Assembly (NCBI RefSeq): GCF_002003265.1
Contig: NZ_CP019687.1
Coordinates: 4,097,501-4,161,500 of the forward strand
Length of the DNA stretch: 64,000 nt
Reading direction: 5' to 3'
Source of the DNA: Paenibacillus larvae subsp. larvae
GTDB lineage: Bacteria > Bacillota > Bacilli > Paenibacillales > NBRC-103111
The notes below the pieces were generated by a model. The model made no database searches. It was not told where the DNA came from and saw nothing but the letters and a program-made list of their open reading frames with translations. A program made the translations under genes and the position numbers. This document shows, piece by piece, positions 16,679 to 25,802 of this stretch. The stretch's first letter is position 1. Every line of letters starts with the position of its first letter.

Positions 16679-16775
16679 CGCACAAAATGTCTTTATCCGG
16701 TTGACATTCTCTGGCTTTTTTAGCATCATAAAGAGAGGTTAACAATATGGCAATTTACATTGCTTGTGGGGGAAA

Positions 16776-16997
16776 ATGATGGAAAATAGTCAAGGTGAAT
16801 ATTTTATTATAAAAGCTAAAGAAAACGGAGTTCACGTAATCGGCCTAACGAGAGGTCAGGACACCAGATTTCATCATACGGAAAAACTGGACAAGGGAGA
16901 AGTAATGATTGCCCAGTTTACCGAGCATACATCGGCGGTAAAAGTACGCGGGAAAGCAACCATTATGACGAAATTCGGAAATGTCGAAACGGAGTAA
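16776..16997 (+). CDS. mtrB: trp RNA-binding attenuation protein (TRAP)
   Basis: A 73-residue TRAP subunit ([57 protein letters not shown]). The residues that bind tryptophan and the KKR RNA-contact set (K37, K56, R58 in B. subtilis) are represented by EKLDKGE and [12 protein letters not shown] forms an 11-mer ring that, with tryptophan, wraps NAG-repeat RNA. The expected target is the trp leader at 27314-27384. ATG 16776 or 16779 lies after GTGGGGG; the upstream in-frame TTG 16764 is less likely. Confidence 0.95.
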   Translation: MMENSQGEYFIIKAKENGVHVIGLTRGQDTRFHHTEKLDKGEVMIAQFTEHTSAVKVRGKATIMTKFGNVETE

Positions 16998-17008
16998 GTA
17001 CCTAAATT

Positions 17009-17030
17009 GCAGGCATAGCCTGCTTTTTTT
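17009..17030 (+). terminator. Intrinsic terminator after mtrB
   Basis: GCAGGC, loop ATA, GCCTGC, then T7. Confidence 0.9.
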
Positions 17031-17128
17031 CATTGTACAATGAGTAGAGAGCCTTTTTAAGATACGTAAGACAGCCACTTAATAAATTTACCGAAGGCTC
17101 AGCCAATCTGCCAAGGAGTCAGAGTACG

Positions 17129-17671
17129 ATGAAAATGCGGAGATGGTTCATATATTCCTGTTTGATAGCGGGTATGGGATGCATGATGCTATACATCATA
17201 CCGTGGCTGGATGCCAATGTTTCGGAACGTATGGAAAGCCGCTGGTCCCAGGGCCGTACCCTGCAAATGACCGAACAGAATCTGCCGGATTTTATTGTCC
17301 GTCTGCCTGTTCAACTGAGGATCAGAAAAGTGGAGCTCACGCACTCCATTCTGTCTTTGGATCTACATATGCCTAAATATGCAGATGAACTAACTGTTTA
17401 TCAGGACTTACATACTATCGCCAAATACGCGGCCGGACATACCGATAATATCAACCGGGTGCTTGTGCGGGTTTTGGATTACTCCCCAGAAAATAATCAA
17501 CAAGCGAACGCCCAACTGCTGATTGCTATGGATGCTACAAGAGAGAATGCCAATTCCCTGCCTGTTGAACTACCGGTTCCACAGAGTGCCGAAACAGCCC
17601 GGGAATCCTTGCAGAGCAAGGTATCTCTAATCTTCACAGATACTTGGATCAAGAGATATCTAAACCTATAA
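17129..17671 (+). CDS. Membrane-anchored protein of unknown function
   Basis: A 180-residue protein with a short cytoplasmic N-terminus, one hydrophobic helix (WFIYSCLIAGMGCMMLYIIPWL, residues ~6-27, described by position) and an extracytoplasmic domain. The external part has VELTHSILSLDLHMP and an internal TVYQDLHTIAKYAA helix. I do not recognise a named family. It sits between mtrB and hepS, where some Paenibacillus genomes carry a conserved hypothetical gene. An overlapping frame at 17143 is spurious. Confidence 0.6.
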   Translation: MKMRRWFIYSCLIAGMGCMMLYIIPWLDANVSERMESRWSQGRTLQMTEQNLPDFIVRLPVQLRIRKVELTHSILSLDLHMPKYADELTVYQDLHTIAKYAAGHTDNINRVLVRVLDYSPENNQQANAQLLIAMDATRENANSLPVELPVPQSAETARESLQSKVSLIFTDTWIKRYLNL

Positions 17672-17675
17672 GTGT

Positions 17676-17706
17676 TTGTACTTCTTTAAACAGGATGTGC
17701 TATAAT
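17676..17706 (+). promoter_or_regulatory. Promoter for the hepS-hepT operon
   Basis: TG-C-TATAAT (17698-17706) is a consensus extended -10, with TTGTAC (17676-17681) at a 19-bp distance. It starts the quinone operon at 17759. Confidence 0.6.
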
Positions 17707-17758
17707 TAACTAGATAAAAAGGGAACATGAATTTTTGGCACAGTTACGGAGGCAATGT

Positions 17759-18622
17759 ATGAATTCTTATCGAATCCCAGAGATTGCGAAAAAATATACG
17801 GAATATGATATGATTCAAAAGCATACTAACCTGCCGGAATTTCCCGAATTCCGTACGCGGTTGCTCTATGCTTTTTTGAATGGGGATTCCAATCTTACCA
17901 GCTCAGGAGAGCTGTTTACTTTAGTGACTTCACTCGTTCAGATCGGTCTGGATACGCATGATCTGGTGTCCGTAACCAATGAAAAAAAAGAAAAAAAGGC
18001 TTCACGCTCCAGGCAATTGAAAGTGCTGGCCGGGGATTATTTCAGTTCACATTTTTATAACCTGCTCTCAGAAGCGGGACAGATTGAACTGATCAAGCGC
18101 ATATCCCAGTCTATTTGTGAAGTCAACCGGCTGAAAGTACTCTTTTATCAGAAAGTGAAGCAGTTCAAACTGACGGCGGAAGATTACATCTCTGAGACTG
18201 TGCGGATCAAAACGGTATTATTCCAATCTTTCGCAACTTTGATGGAGGAAATGCATCATCGGGTATGGCCGGATATTTTGGAGGGATTTACACGATGTGA
18301 AGTTTTGTTTAAGGAAATTTTCAGAGCGGATCATGTAGATGAATTTGCGGGAAGCTGGGCGTATTGGCATATTATTCAGAACGGTTCCAAGGATGAGCGG
18401 AAACAACTGCAAACCGAAGAGAAAGACCCTGTCAAAATCAGATCGCTCATACACAAATACGGTGTCCCCTCACAATTATATGAACAATTTGTGGTTCAGT
18501 GGAAACAGCTGTACGCCAAAATGAAAACGCTGGATTCCGAAAAACTGGCCAGCGAATTATTTCATATAAGCGAACCCTTTCATAGATTTTTGTCTAAACC
18601 GAAAATTTTGGAAGAAATGTAA
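17759..18622 (+). CDS. hepS: Heptaprenyl diphosphate synthase component 1
   Basis: A 287-residue helical protein with no DDxxD motif, as expected for the small regulatory subunit of heptaprenyl diphosphate synthase. Recognisable parts are GELFTLVTSLVQIGLDTHD, QLKVLAGDYFSSHFYNLLSEAG and the C-terminal helices. With HepT (21743) it makes the C35 side chain of menaquinone-7. ATG 17759 is selected because ACGGAGG (17746-17752) is 6 nt upstream. menG follows directly, as in B. subtilis. Confidence 0.9.
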   Translation: MNSYRIPEIAKKYTEYDMIQKHTNLPEFPEFRTRLLYAFLNGDSNLTSSGELFTLVTSLVQIGLDTHDLVSVTNEKKEKKASRSRQLKVLAGDYFSSHFYNLLSEAGQIELIKRISQSICEVNRLKVLFYQKVKQFKLTAEDYISETVRIKTVLFQSFATLMEEMHHRVWPDILEGFTRCEVLFKEIFRADHVDEFAGSWAYWHIIQNGSKDERKQLQTEEKDPVKIRSLIHKYGVPSQLYEQFVVQWKQLYAKMKTLDSEKLASELFHISEPFHRFLSKPKILEEM

Positions 18623-18633
18623 GGAGATTCGGC

Positions 18634-19341
18634 ATGGAGACCAAAAAAGAAAAGTTTGTGCACTCCGTTTTTGAAAGGATTGCCCCGAAGTATGATTTTA
18701 TGAATGATTTGCTCAGCTTCCGCAGGCACAAAGCCTGGCGGAAGTTTACCATGAAAAAAATGAATGTGAAGCCCGGGGAGACGGCCGTTGATCTGTGCTG
18801 CGGCACAGGTGATTGGACGATCAGCCTGGCAAAGGCCAGCGGTACCGGACGCATTGTGGGCCTGGATTTTAGCGATAACATGTTGCGGTACGGGGCCCAC
18901 AAAGTCAGTGAAGCTGGGTTGGACAAGCAAATTGAATTAGTCCAGGGTAATGCCATGAGTCTGCCTTTTGAAGATAATTCTTTTGATTACGCGACGATTG
19001 GTTTTGGTTTGCGTAATGTTCCTGATTTGAAGCAGGTCATTCGGGAAATGCAAAGAGTGGTCAAGCCTGGCGGCCTGGTCGTTTCATTAGAACTATCCAA
19101 ACCAACCTGGCAGCCTTTTAAAGCTATTTATTATTTTTATTTCCGCTATTTATTGCCTTTACTAGGTAAGCTTATAGCCAGAAGTTACGAACAGTATAAA
19201 TGGCTGCCTGATTCGTTAATACAATTTCCGGACCATAAACAGCTCGCTGATATTTTCCGGGAGATTGGGCTAAAAAATGTGGAGGCTTATCCGTTAACGG
19301 GAGGCATTGCAGCCTTGCACATCGGAGTGAAGAGGGCCTAA
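18634..19341 (+). CDS. menG: Demethylmenaquinone methyltransferase (MenG/UbiE)
   Basis: A 235-residue class I SAM methyltransferase. The SAM site is VDLCCGTGDWTISLA (motif I) followed by GLDFSDNML and the UbiE signatures YDFMNDLLSFRRHKAWR and GFGLRNVPDLKQVIREM. It methylates demethylmenaquinone, the last step of menaquinone synthesis in either the classical or futalosine route. Shine-Dalgarno TAAGGAGA precedes ATG 18634. Confidence 0.96.
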   Translation: METKKEKFVHSVFERIAPKYDFMNDLLSFRRHKAWRKFTMKKMNVKPGETAVDLCCGTGDWTISLAKASGTGRIVGLDFSDNMLRYGAHKVSEAGLDKQIELVQGNAMSLPFEDNSFDYATIGFGLRNVPDLKQVIREMQRVVKPGGLVVSLELSKPTWQPFKAIYYFYFRYLLPLLGKLIARSYEQYKWLPDSLIQFPDHKQLADIFREIGLKNVEAYPLTGGIAALHIGVKRA

Positions 19342-19410
19342 AAAGAACTGAGCAATTGCATATCGGCGCACTGATCGAATTTATGCAAATGCTAAAATAG
19401 GAAAGAATGG

Positions 19411-20289
19411 GTGTACATGTGGAAAAAATTTATAACATTTCTTGAGATGATTAAGTTCGAACATACTTTATTCGCCCTTCCTTTTGCTTTTATGGGTACC
19501 TTGCTTGGAGCTATTGTAGAAACAGGCGCTTTACCAACCTGGTGGCAAATTTGGTGGATTACCGTAGCGATGGTAGGTGCCCGGACTGCTGCCATGTCTT
19601 TAAACCGTTTAATTGATAAGAACATTGATGCCAGAAACCCGCGTACGGCGGGCAGAGCCCTACCGGCTGGACTTATCAGTAATTTGGAAGTAATTATTTA
19701 TATTGTCGCTTCTTTCGGGCTTTTATTCTGGGCGACGTATCATTTGAACGTACTTTCCATGAAACTGCTGCCGATTGCAGTCTTTTTTGTGGTTTTATAC
19801 TCTTATACAAAGCGGTTTACATGGTTATGTCATTTTGTGCTCGGAATTACGCTGGGATTTGCCCCGTTGGGCGGATGGGTAGCAGTTACCGGGGAGATGT
19901 CTGCCGCTGCACTGATTTTGTTTATCACTGTTGTTTTCTGGAGTGCCGGGTTTGATATCGTATACGCTTGCCAGGATGAAGAATTTGATCGGAAGGAGGG
20001 GCTGCATTCCATACCTAGCCGGTTTGGGATTCCAAAATCATTATGGATCGCCCGGATACTCCATGTACTTACGGCAGTCGGGCTGGTCAGTCTCTTCTTT
20101 ATAACGAATCTGAGCTGGGTATATCTCATTGGTATCCTGATCGCATATGTGATCTTGTTTTATGAGCATAAGCTGGTTTCGCCTGACGATTTGTCCAAGC
20201 TGAACCAGGCTTTTTTCACCATGAATGGAATATTAAGCACAGTGGTGTTTGTATTTACATGTATGGATCTTTTTGTGGCAGGTGGTTAG
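19411..20289 (+). CDS. mqnP: UbiA-family prenyltransferase (menaquinone pathway, MqnP-like)
   Basis: A ~292-residue protein with eight or nine membrane helices. The two aspartate-rich prenyl-diphosphate motifs are NRLIDKNIDARNPRT (NxxxDxxxD, near residue 69) and the second loop YACQDEEFDRKEGL. It resembles the 4-hydroxybenzoate-type UbiA branch rather than MenA, the branch used in futalosine menaquinone synthesis to prenylate the 1,4-dihydroxy-6-naphthoate skeleton. The next two genes (UbiX, MqnA) support this. GTG 19411 or ATG 19417 are both possible. The symbol is inferred from context. Confidence 0.82.
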   Translation: MYMWKKFITFLEMIKFEHTLFALPFAFMGTLLGAIVETGALPTWWQIWWITVAMVGARTAAMSLNRLIDKNIDARNPRTAGRALPAGLISNLEVIIYIVASFGLLFWATYHLNVLSMKLLPIAVFFVVLYSYTKRFTWLCHFVLGITLGFAPLGGWVAVTGEMSAAALILFITVVFWSAGFDIVYACQDEEFDRKEGLHSIPSRFGIPKSLWIARILHVLTAVGLVSLFFITNLSWVYLIGILIAYVILFYEHKLVSPDDLSKLNQAFFTMNGILSTVVFVFTCMDLFVAGG

Positions 20290-20889
20290 ATGAGAGGTTG
20301 GGTTATTGGACTGACAGGAGCCAGTGGAGCTATTTATGGAGTAACCTTAATACAGGAACTTCTTTCCCGGGGATATTCCATTCATCTCATAATAACGGAA
20401 GCCGGATGGCGGGTACTTCACGAAGAACTTGACTGGCAGGTAAATAAACGGGAAGAAGTCCTGGAACAGCATTTTGGCGGTTTCCCGGGCACTTACACCT
20501 ACCATTTCAATAAAGATATCGGGTCTAGTGTGGCGAGCGGATCGTTCCGGACGGACGGGATGGTGATCATTCCATGTTCAATGGGGACGTTGTCGGGGAT
20601 TGCTCACGGAGCTTCTGACAACTTGCTTGAGCGTACGGCTGATGTGATGTTAAAGGAAGGACGTAAGCTTATCCTGGTACCCAGGGAAACTCCGCTTCAC
20701 GCCATCCATCTGGAAAATATGCTGAAGCTATCTAAGATGGGAACAAGGATGATCCCGGCCATGCCGGCCTTTTATCATCGCCCTCAAACTTTGGAAGACA
20801 TCGTCCGTTTTTTGGTAGGAAAAGTTCTTGATAACATGGGAATTGAGCACGAATTGTTTAAAAGATGGGGAGAATCAGATGAACACTAA
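20290..20889 (+). CDS. ubiX: UbiX-family flavin prenyltransferase
   Basis: A 199-residue flavoprotein with the UbiX N-terminus VIGLTGASGAIYGVTL, the ASGSF(R)TDGMVIIPCSM phosphate/FMN segment and the C-terminal LVPRETPLHAIHLENMLKL and MPAFYHRP motifs. UbiX makes prenylated FMN, the cofactor of UbiD-type decarboxylases. In futalosine menaquinone synthesis a UbiX/UbiD pair removes the carboxyl of the prenylated naphthoate. It starts at the base following the UbiA stop and overlaps mqnA by 11 bp. No ubiD lies in this window. Confidence 0.93.
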   Translation: MRGWVIGLTGASGAIYGVTLIQELLSRGYSIHLIITEAGWRVLHEELDWQVNKREEVLEQHFGGFPGTYTYHFNKDIGSSVASGSFRTDGMVIIPCSMGTLSGIAHGASDNLLERTADVMLKEGRKLILVPRETPLHAIHLENMLKLSKMGTRMIPAMPAFYHRPQTLEDIVRFLVGKVLDNMGIEHELFKRWGESDEH

Positions 20890-21721
20890 CATTGAACCGC
20901 TGCGTATCGGAAGAATTGATTACACCAATGTATGGCCGGTCTATCACTATTTTCCATCATCCTCTCTCAAAGATAAAGTCAGCATTATTCGTAAAGTTCC
21001 CGCTGAGCTTAATCAGGCCCTTAAGGAGGGGACTGTTGATGTGAGTACGGTATCATCATTTACATACGGAGAATCTTTCGAAGATTGCGTATTGCTGCCG
21101 GACCTGTCGGTAAGTGCTGACGGCGAGGTAAAGTCCATATTATTATTTCACAAAAAACCGCTTGAAGAGATACGGAATGGACGCATTGCATTGACACGCA
21201 CATCAGCTACTTCCGTGAACTTGCTAAAGATCATTTTTGAGACTTTTCTTGGCGGTAACCCTCACTATTCTATAACGGACCCTTTTTTGGAAGAAATGAT
21301 GCAGGATCATGATGCTGCCCTTTTGATCGGGGACTCCGCTATAAGAGCGAGCTGGGAGCAGCACGGGTATACCGTAACAGACCTTGGGCAAGAATGGAAA
21401 AAACGGACGGGGCATGGTATGACTTTCGCTGTCTGGGCAGTCCGCAAAGATGCTGTAACCCGGTACCCCGAACTTATTCAAGAGGTATACCAGGCTTTTA
21501 AAAACAGCAGGAAGATGGCTTTGGAAGATCCGTTGTCCATGATTAGGGACGCCAAACAGTTGATCGGAGGAAGCGAGGAGTACTGGATGGGCTATTTCCA
21601 AAACCTTGTCTATGAATTTCAAGAGGAACAGTGGAAGGGGCTTGACTTGTATTATCGGCATGCCTGGGAACTGGGACTTCTTCCAAAACAAGTACATATG
21701 GAAATCTGGTCTCATAAATAA
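20879..21721 (+). CDS. mqnA: Chorismate dehydratase MqnA (futalosine pathway)
   Basis: A 280-residue periplasmic-binding-protein-like enzyme with the MqnA features IGRIDYTNVWPVYHY, PAELNQALKEGTVDVSTVSSF, ALTRTSATSVNLLKIIF and LLIGDSAI. MqnA dehydrates chorismate to 3-[(1-carboxyvinyl)oxy]benzoate, the first committed step of the futalosine route to menaquinone. ATG 20879 overlaps the end of ubiX; GGGGAGA is just upstream. The chorismate synthase gene aroC is only 3 kb away. mqnB/C/D/E are not in the window. Confidence 0.93.
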   Translation: MNTNIEPLRIGRIDYTNVWPVYHYFPSSSLKDKVSIIRKVPAELNQALKEGTVDVSTVSSFTYGESFEDCVLLPDLSVSADGEVKSILLFHKKPLEEIRNGRIALTRTSATSVNLLKIIFETFLGGNPHYSITDPFLEEMMQDHDAALLIGDSAIRASWEQHGYTVTDLGQEWKKRTGHGMTFAVWAVRKDAVTRYPELIQEVYQAFKNSRKMALEDPLSMIRDAKQLIGGSEEYWMGYFQNLVYEFQEEQWKGLDLYYRHAWELGLLPKQVHMEIWSHK

Positions 21722-21742
21722 AAAGACGGCACGGGGGATGGA

Positions 21743-22717
21743 ATGAAACTACTGGATATATATTCACGTAAGAAAAAGGATATTGCGTTCATTGAAAAAT
21801 CGCTGGAACGCAGTATAGATGTGGACCTCCCGACACTGCGCGATGCTTCCCTTCTTTATTTAAAGGCAGGAGGAAAACGAATCCGTCCGGTTTTTGTTCT
21901 TCTGGCCGGAGAATTCGGACACTATGATTTGGAACGAATGAAGCATATAGCAGTTCCATTGGAACTTATTCATATGGCTTCTTTGGTTCATGACGATGTC
22001 ATTGATGATGCGGAGACCCGAAGGGGGAAAGCTACGGTCCGATCCAAATGGGACAACCGTATTGCTATGTATACGGGTGATTACGTGTATGCCAAAGCAC
22101 TGACTTTGGTGACGGAACTTAAAAATCCTGCCATTCATCAAATCATGTCTAAAGCCATGATCGAGATGAGTATAGGAGAAATGGAACAGATCCGTTTATT
22201 CTTTGAACATGGTCAAACGCTGAGAGATTATTTGCGGAGAATTAAACGAAAAACGGCGCTTCTGATTGCAGTGAGCTGTCAGTTAGGCGCTATGACGGCA
22301 GAGGCCTCCGAGAATTATGCCAAGCGTTTGTTTCATTTTGGGTATTATGTGGGAATGGCCTTTCAGATCCGGGATGACATTCTGGATTTGGTAGGAACGG
22401 AGAAACAGATTGGGAAGCCTCCGGGTAGTGACATCAAACAGGGGAATATAACACTGCCTGTTCTATATGCCCTTCAAGAACCAAAATTACGAAAGCCGAT
22501 GCTGGAAGAACTGGATCGTATCCGGAAAGCAGACGGTCAAACCGATGTAAGCCGATTCTTAAATCTTGTTAGAGAAAGCGGTGGCATTGAAAAGGCAGAT
22601 GAAATTGCGGAAACCTGCATTCAAAAAGCTATTGCCTCAATCGATCCGCTGCCGGATATTCAGGCCAAAAAAGATTTAGTTAATATTGCTTATTTTATCG
22701 CGAAGAGATCCTACTAA
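21743..22717 (+). CDS. hepT: Heptaprenyl diphosphate synthase component 2
   Basis: A 324-residue trans-polyprenyl diphosphate synthase. The first aspartate-rich motif is HDDVIDDAETRRG (DDxxD) and the second is IRDDILDLVG; GGKRIRP and KTA are the usual substrate contacts. With HepS it extends FPP with IPP to C35. GGGGGATGGA is near ATG 21743. It ends the quinone operon; ndk has its own promoter. Confidence 0.95.
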   Translation: MKLLDIYSRKKKDIAFIEKSLERSIDVDLPTLRDASLLYLKAGGKRIRPVFVLLAGEFGHYDLERMKHIAVPLELIHMASLVHDDVIDDAETRRGKATVRSKWDNRIAMYTGDYVYAKALTLVTELKNPAIHQIMSKAMIEMSIGEMEQIRLFFEHGQTLRDYLRRIKRKTALLIAVSCQLGAMTAEASENYAKRLFHFGYYVGMAFQIRDDILDLVGTEKQIGKPPGSDIKQGNITLPVLYALQEPKLRKPMLEELDRIRKADGQTDVSRFLNLVRESGGIEKADEIAETCIQKAIASIDPLPDIQAKKDLVNIAYFIAKRSY

Positions 22718-22752
22718 TGAGAGGGAACGGTTTCAATATTTGATCCAAACAA

Positions 22753-22781
22753 TTGTCATTTGGCAAGAAACATAGTAAAGT
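22753..22781 (+). promoter_or_regulatory. Sigma-A type promoter for ndk
   Basis: TTGTCA (22753-22758), 17-bp spacer, TAAAGT (22776-22781). Confidence 0.55.
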
Positions 22782-22824
22782 AATTATTGTTTGGAATAAA
22801 TTAACTTTCTATGGAGGCATCAAC

Positions 22825-23268
22825 ATGGAAAAAACGTTTCTTATGGTAAAGCCCGATGGAGTACAACGAGGATTAATAGGTGAAATTGTAAAACGACTTG
22901 AGCAAAAGGGATTTCAAATGATTGGCTGCAAATTATTTCAGATGACTAAAGGGCAGGCCGAGACACATTATGCCGAGCATAAGGACAAGCCATTCTTTGG
23001 CGAACTGGTTGGCTTTATAACATCCGGACCAGTGCTCGCCATGGTTTGGCAAGGAGATCAGATTATTGCCCTTTCCCGTACTCTGATGGGAAAAACGAAT
23101 GTGATGGATGCTGCTCCCGGAACCATTCGCGGAGATTTTGCCCTTCATACCAGTAATAACTTGATTCACGGTTCTGATTCCCCGGAAAGTGCGGAACGTG
23201 AGATTAATCATTTCTTCAAACCCGAAGAGCTGGTTACATACAGCCGTGAGCTTCAAGCCTGGCTATAA
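22825..23268 (+). CDS. ndk: Nucleoside diphosphate kinase
   Basis: A 147-residue NDPK. It has [15 protein letters not shown] at the N-terminus and the active-site histidine in the [16 protein letters not shown] motif, with RGDF upstream. It equilibrates NTP/NDP pools. Start ATG 22825 follows GGAGG. Same position between hepT and cheR as in B. subtilis. Confidence 0.97.
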   Translation: MEKTFLMVKPDGVQRGLIGEIVKRLEQKGFQMIGCKLFQMTKGQAETHYAEHKDKPFFGELVGFITSGPVLAMVWQGDQIIALSRTLMGKTNVMDAAPGTIRGDFALHTSNNLIHGSDSPESAEREINHFFKPEELVTYSRELQAWL

Positions 23269-23280
23269 CATTTGATTTTT

Positions 23281-23315
23281 AAAAAAGACGGAACCTTAAG
23301 TGTTTTCGTCTTTTT
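23281..23315 (+). terminator. Intrinsic terminator after ndk
   Basis: AAAAGACG-GAAC...GTT-CGTCTTTTT hairpin closing on a T run. Confidence 0.75.
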
Positions 23316-23413
23316 AATTTGGGAAGAACTTTCACTTGATTCTTTTTAGCAGGATTCCGATATAAGTAAGGGGAATAAAAGAAAGTACGATAATCAGAGG
23401 TGGGAGACACAAC

Positions 23414-24196
23414 TTGACAGACCAGGATTTTACATTATTCATGAAGAAAATAAAAGATTATACTACAATTGACCTCACCCTTTACAAAGAAGCTCAAATG
23501 AAACGGCGGCTGACAACCCTTCGGACCAAGAAAGGATTTTCTACGTTTCAGTCTTACTTTGACGCGATCACGAAAGATCCGGAGTTGCTTCACGAATTTT
23601 TGGACCGGATGACGATAAATGTATCGGAATTCTGGCGTAATCCGCTCAGATGGGAACAGGTCGAAAAACGTTTTATCCCTGAAATGCTCAAGCTGACCAG
23701 ACGTCTGAAGATATGGAGTGCAGCCTGCTCAACCGGGGAAGAACCGTATACCCTGGCCATGATCCTTGCCGAACAGAAAGCTTTGCAGGATACCCTGCTG
23801 CTGGCTACGGATATCGACGACGGAGCTCTAGCGAAAGCAGAGAAAGGAATGTATCTGGAACGTTCCCTAAAAGATGTGCCTGCTGCCTACATCAGCAAGT
23901 ATTTCCGGAAAGAGCAGGGGACCTATTTTATTTCCGAAGATGTAAAGCGGGGGGTAAAATTCCAAAAGCAAAATTTGCTTGAGGACCGTTTTGAAACCGG
24001 TTTTGATCTGATTGTATGCCGTAACGTCATTATTTATTTTACCGAAGAAGCCAAACACAAGCTCTACCAAAAATTCGCCCAGTCTTTAAAACCCGGAGGC
24101 CTTTTGTTTGTGGGATCTACGGAACAGATATTTTCACCGGGGCAATATGGACTAGAGCCCGCGGATACATTCTTTTACCGCAAAATAGGACTTTAA
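23414..24196 (+). CDS. cheR: Chemotaxis protein methyltransferase CheR
   Basis: A 260-residue SAM-dependent methyltransferase. The N-terminal helical CheR domain (residues ~10-65) is followed by the catalytic domain with IWSAACSTGEEPYTLAMIL (SAM site), LATDID and IVCRNVIIYF, ending with LFVGSTEQ. It adds methyl groups to glutamates of chemoreceptors for adaptation. TTG 23414 is preceded by AGAGGTGGGAG. It lies upstream of aroC as in B. subtilis. Confidence 0.95.
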   Translation: MTDQDFTLFMKKIKDYTTIDLTLYKEAQMKRRLTTLRTKKGFSTFQSYFDAITKDPELLHEFLDRMTINVSEFWRNPLRWEQVEKRFIPEMLKLTRRLKIWSAACSTGEEPYTLAMILAEQKALQDTLLLATDIDDGALAKAEKGMYLERSLKDVPAAYISKYFRKEQGTYFISEDVKRGVKFQKQNLLEDRFETGFDLIVCRNVIIYFTEEAKHKLYQKFAQSLKPGGLLFVGSTEQIFSPGQYGLEPADTFFYRKIGL

Positions 24197-24292
24197 CCGG
24201 ATTCAAATTAAGAATAAAATGGATTAGGCCGTATAAAATGTTTCAGGTTCGTCCTATACTTAGAATACAGGGTAGTTTAGGAGGCCAATCTC

Positions 24293-24460
24293 ATGGATAA
24301 ACGAAAAGTGATAACCGCTTATCGCAGGGGGATCCTGACGATGCAGGAATGCGCGCAGATCCTTGGGGTAGATTCTTTGCAGATAAAAGGCATGGTCAAC
24401 GATCCGAACCTGATAGAGAAGCCGCGGGTGGTCAAGGGAAAACCTGCTGCTAACGAATAG
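24293..24460 (+). CDS. Small protein, 55 residues, possible helix-turn-helix
   Basis: ATG 24293 follows TAGGAGG at a good distance and the gene is closed by a strong terminator at 24492. The product (MDKRKVITAYRRGILTMQEC...) has a helix-turn-helix-like core LTMQECAQILGVDSLQIKGM and a basic tail PRVVKGKPAANE. It is basic overall, so DNA binding is possible. I do not recognise a named family; it is similar in style to short Paenibacillus hypotheticals near aroC. Confidence 0.6.
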   Translation: MDKRKVITAYRRGILTMQECAQILGVDSLQIKGMVNDPNLIEKPRVVKGKPAANE

Positions 24461-24491
24461 GCCATGCAATGGAACAAGCACGTATGATTAC

Positions 24492-24535
24492 AAAAACACG
24501 CTTGATGCGGCAAGGACCGGCGAGGCGTGTTTTTT
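24492..24535 (+). terminator. Intrinsic terminator before aroC
   Basis: AAAAACACGC pairs with GCGTGTTTTT; the loop has a further GC-rich hairpin. It separates the 55-codon gene from the aroC promoter. Confidence 0.85.
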
Positions 24536-24545
24536 CTGCTTCTTG

Positions 24546-24574
24546 TTGTCAAACGGAAATCACTATACTATAAT
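24546..24574 (+). promoter_or_regulatory. Sigma-A promoter for aroC operon
   Basis: TTGTCA (24546-24551), 17-bp spacer, TATAAT (24569-24574). Confidence 0.8.
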
Positions 24575-24637
24575 GAACCTAATCTTACACACGTCACAGC
24601 GATAAAGTATTCGGATAGGTAGAGAGGAGAACGGAAA

Positions 24638-25801
24638 ATGAGATACTTAACTGCTGGGGAGACCCATGGCCCGCAGCTTACTGCAATTATTGAGGGTTTT
24701 CCAAGCAATGTGAGGATAGATTTTGATGCAATGAATGTGCAACTGCATAGAAGACAGCAAGGCTATGGACGCGGGCGCCGGATGCAGATTGAAAAGGATA
24801 GAGCCTCAATCGTCGGAGGGGTACGCCACGGAAAGACAACTGGTGCTCCGATTGCCCTCATTGTCGAAAATAATGACTGGAAAAACTGGACAAAAATAAT
24901 GGGAATTGAGGATGTGGCTGAGGGAGATGAAGCTAAACGTCGTGTAAACCGGCCGAGACCGGGACATGCTGATTTGAATGGCGGTTTGAAATATAACCTG
25001 AAGGATTTGCGGAATGTCCTTGAACGTTCGAGTGCCAGGGAAACCACCATGCGCGTTGCTGTTGGGGCTGTTGCCCGGCAACTGCTCGCGGAGTTTGGAA
25101 TTCAAATCGCATCTCAGGTCATCCGGATCGGGGACGTCGAAGTAAAAAGGCAGAATCTTCCTCTGGATGAACTGATTCGGATTACGGAAGAATCCCCTGT
25201 CCGGGTAGTAGATAAAGACGCCGAATTTCAAATGGTTGCGGCTATTGATGCGGCAAAAGCAGAAGGGGATACCCTTGGCGGCATTGTGGAAGTCATCGTC
25301 GAAGGGGTTCCTGTTGGACTTGGAAGCCATGTGCAATGGGATCGCAAATTGGATGGCCGTATAGCTCAGGCAGTGCTTTCTATTCAGGCATTTAAAGGAG
25401 TCGAATTTGGAATCGGATTTAAAGCGGCCCAGCTTCGGGGATCTAAAGTCCACGATGAGATCGGTTACCGGGAAGAAGACGGATTCTATCGGGCAAGCAA
25501 CCGTGCAGGGGGATTTGAAGGTGGCATGACGACTGGCGAGCCAATCGTGGTCCGGGGTGTCATGAAGCCAATTTCAACGCTATATAAACCGCTGCAAAGC
25601 GTGGATATTGATACAAAAGAAACTTTTACGGCACAAGTGGAACGATCGGATACATGCGCAGTTCCTGCAGCAGGTGTTATTATGGAGAACGTGGTTGCCT
25701 GGGAAGTAGCCCATGCATTTATGGAGAAATTTGGAGGGGATTCCCTGGAAGAAATCCGCAGAAATTACGAACAATACATCAAACAAGTGGAGAGTTACTA
25801 A
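24638..25801 (+). CDS. aroC: Chorismate synthase
   Basis: A 387-residue FMN-dependent chorismate synthase (named aroF in B. subtilis). Signatures include GETHGPQL, the [13 protein letters not shown] stretch, [13 protein letters not shown], the [13 protein letters not shown] motif and GGMTTGEPI. It removes phosphate from EPSP to give chorismate, used here by TrpE, AroH and MqnA. A good Shine-Dalgarno (AGAGGAGA) precedes ATG 24638. aroB follows with a 1-bp gap. Confidence 0.97.
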   Translation: MRYLTAGETHGPQLTAIIEGFPSNVRIDFDAMNVQLHRRQQGYGRGRRMQIEKDRASIVGGVRHGKTTGAPIALIVENNDWKNWTKIMGIEDVAEGDEAKRRVNRPRPGHADLNGGLKYNLKDLRNVLERSSARETTMRVAVGAVARQLLAEFGIQIASQVIRIGDVEVKRQNLPLDELIRITEESPVRVVDKDAEFQMVAAIDAAKAEGDTLGGIVEVIVEGVPVGLGSHVQWDRKLDGRIAQAVLSIQAFKGVEFGIGFKAAQLRGSKVHDEIGYREEDGFYRASNRAGGFEGGMTTGEPIVVRGVMKPISTLYKPLQSVDIDTKETFTAQVERSDTCAVPAAGVIMENVVAWEVAHAFMEKFGGDSLEEIRRNYEQYIKQVESY

Positions 25802-25802
25802 G

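Noticed and set aside
17143-17376. 77-codon frame inside the 17129 gene
   Set aside because: It is in another frame of a gene with better start signals.
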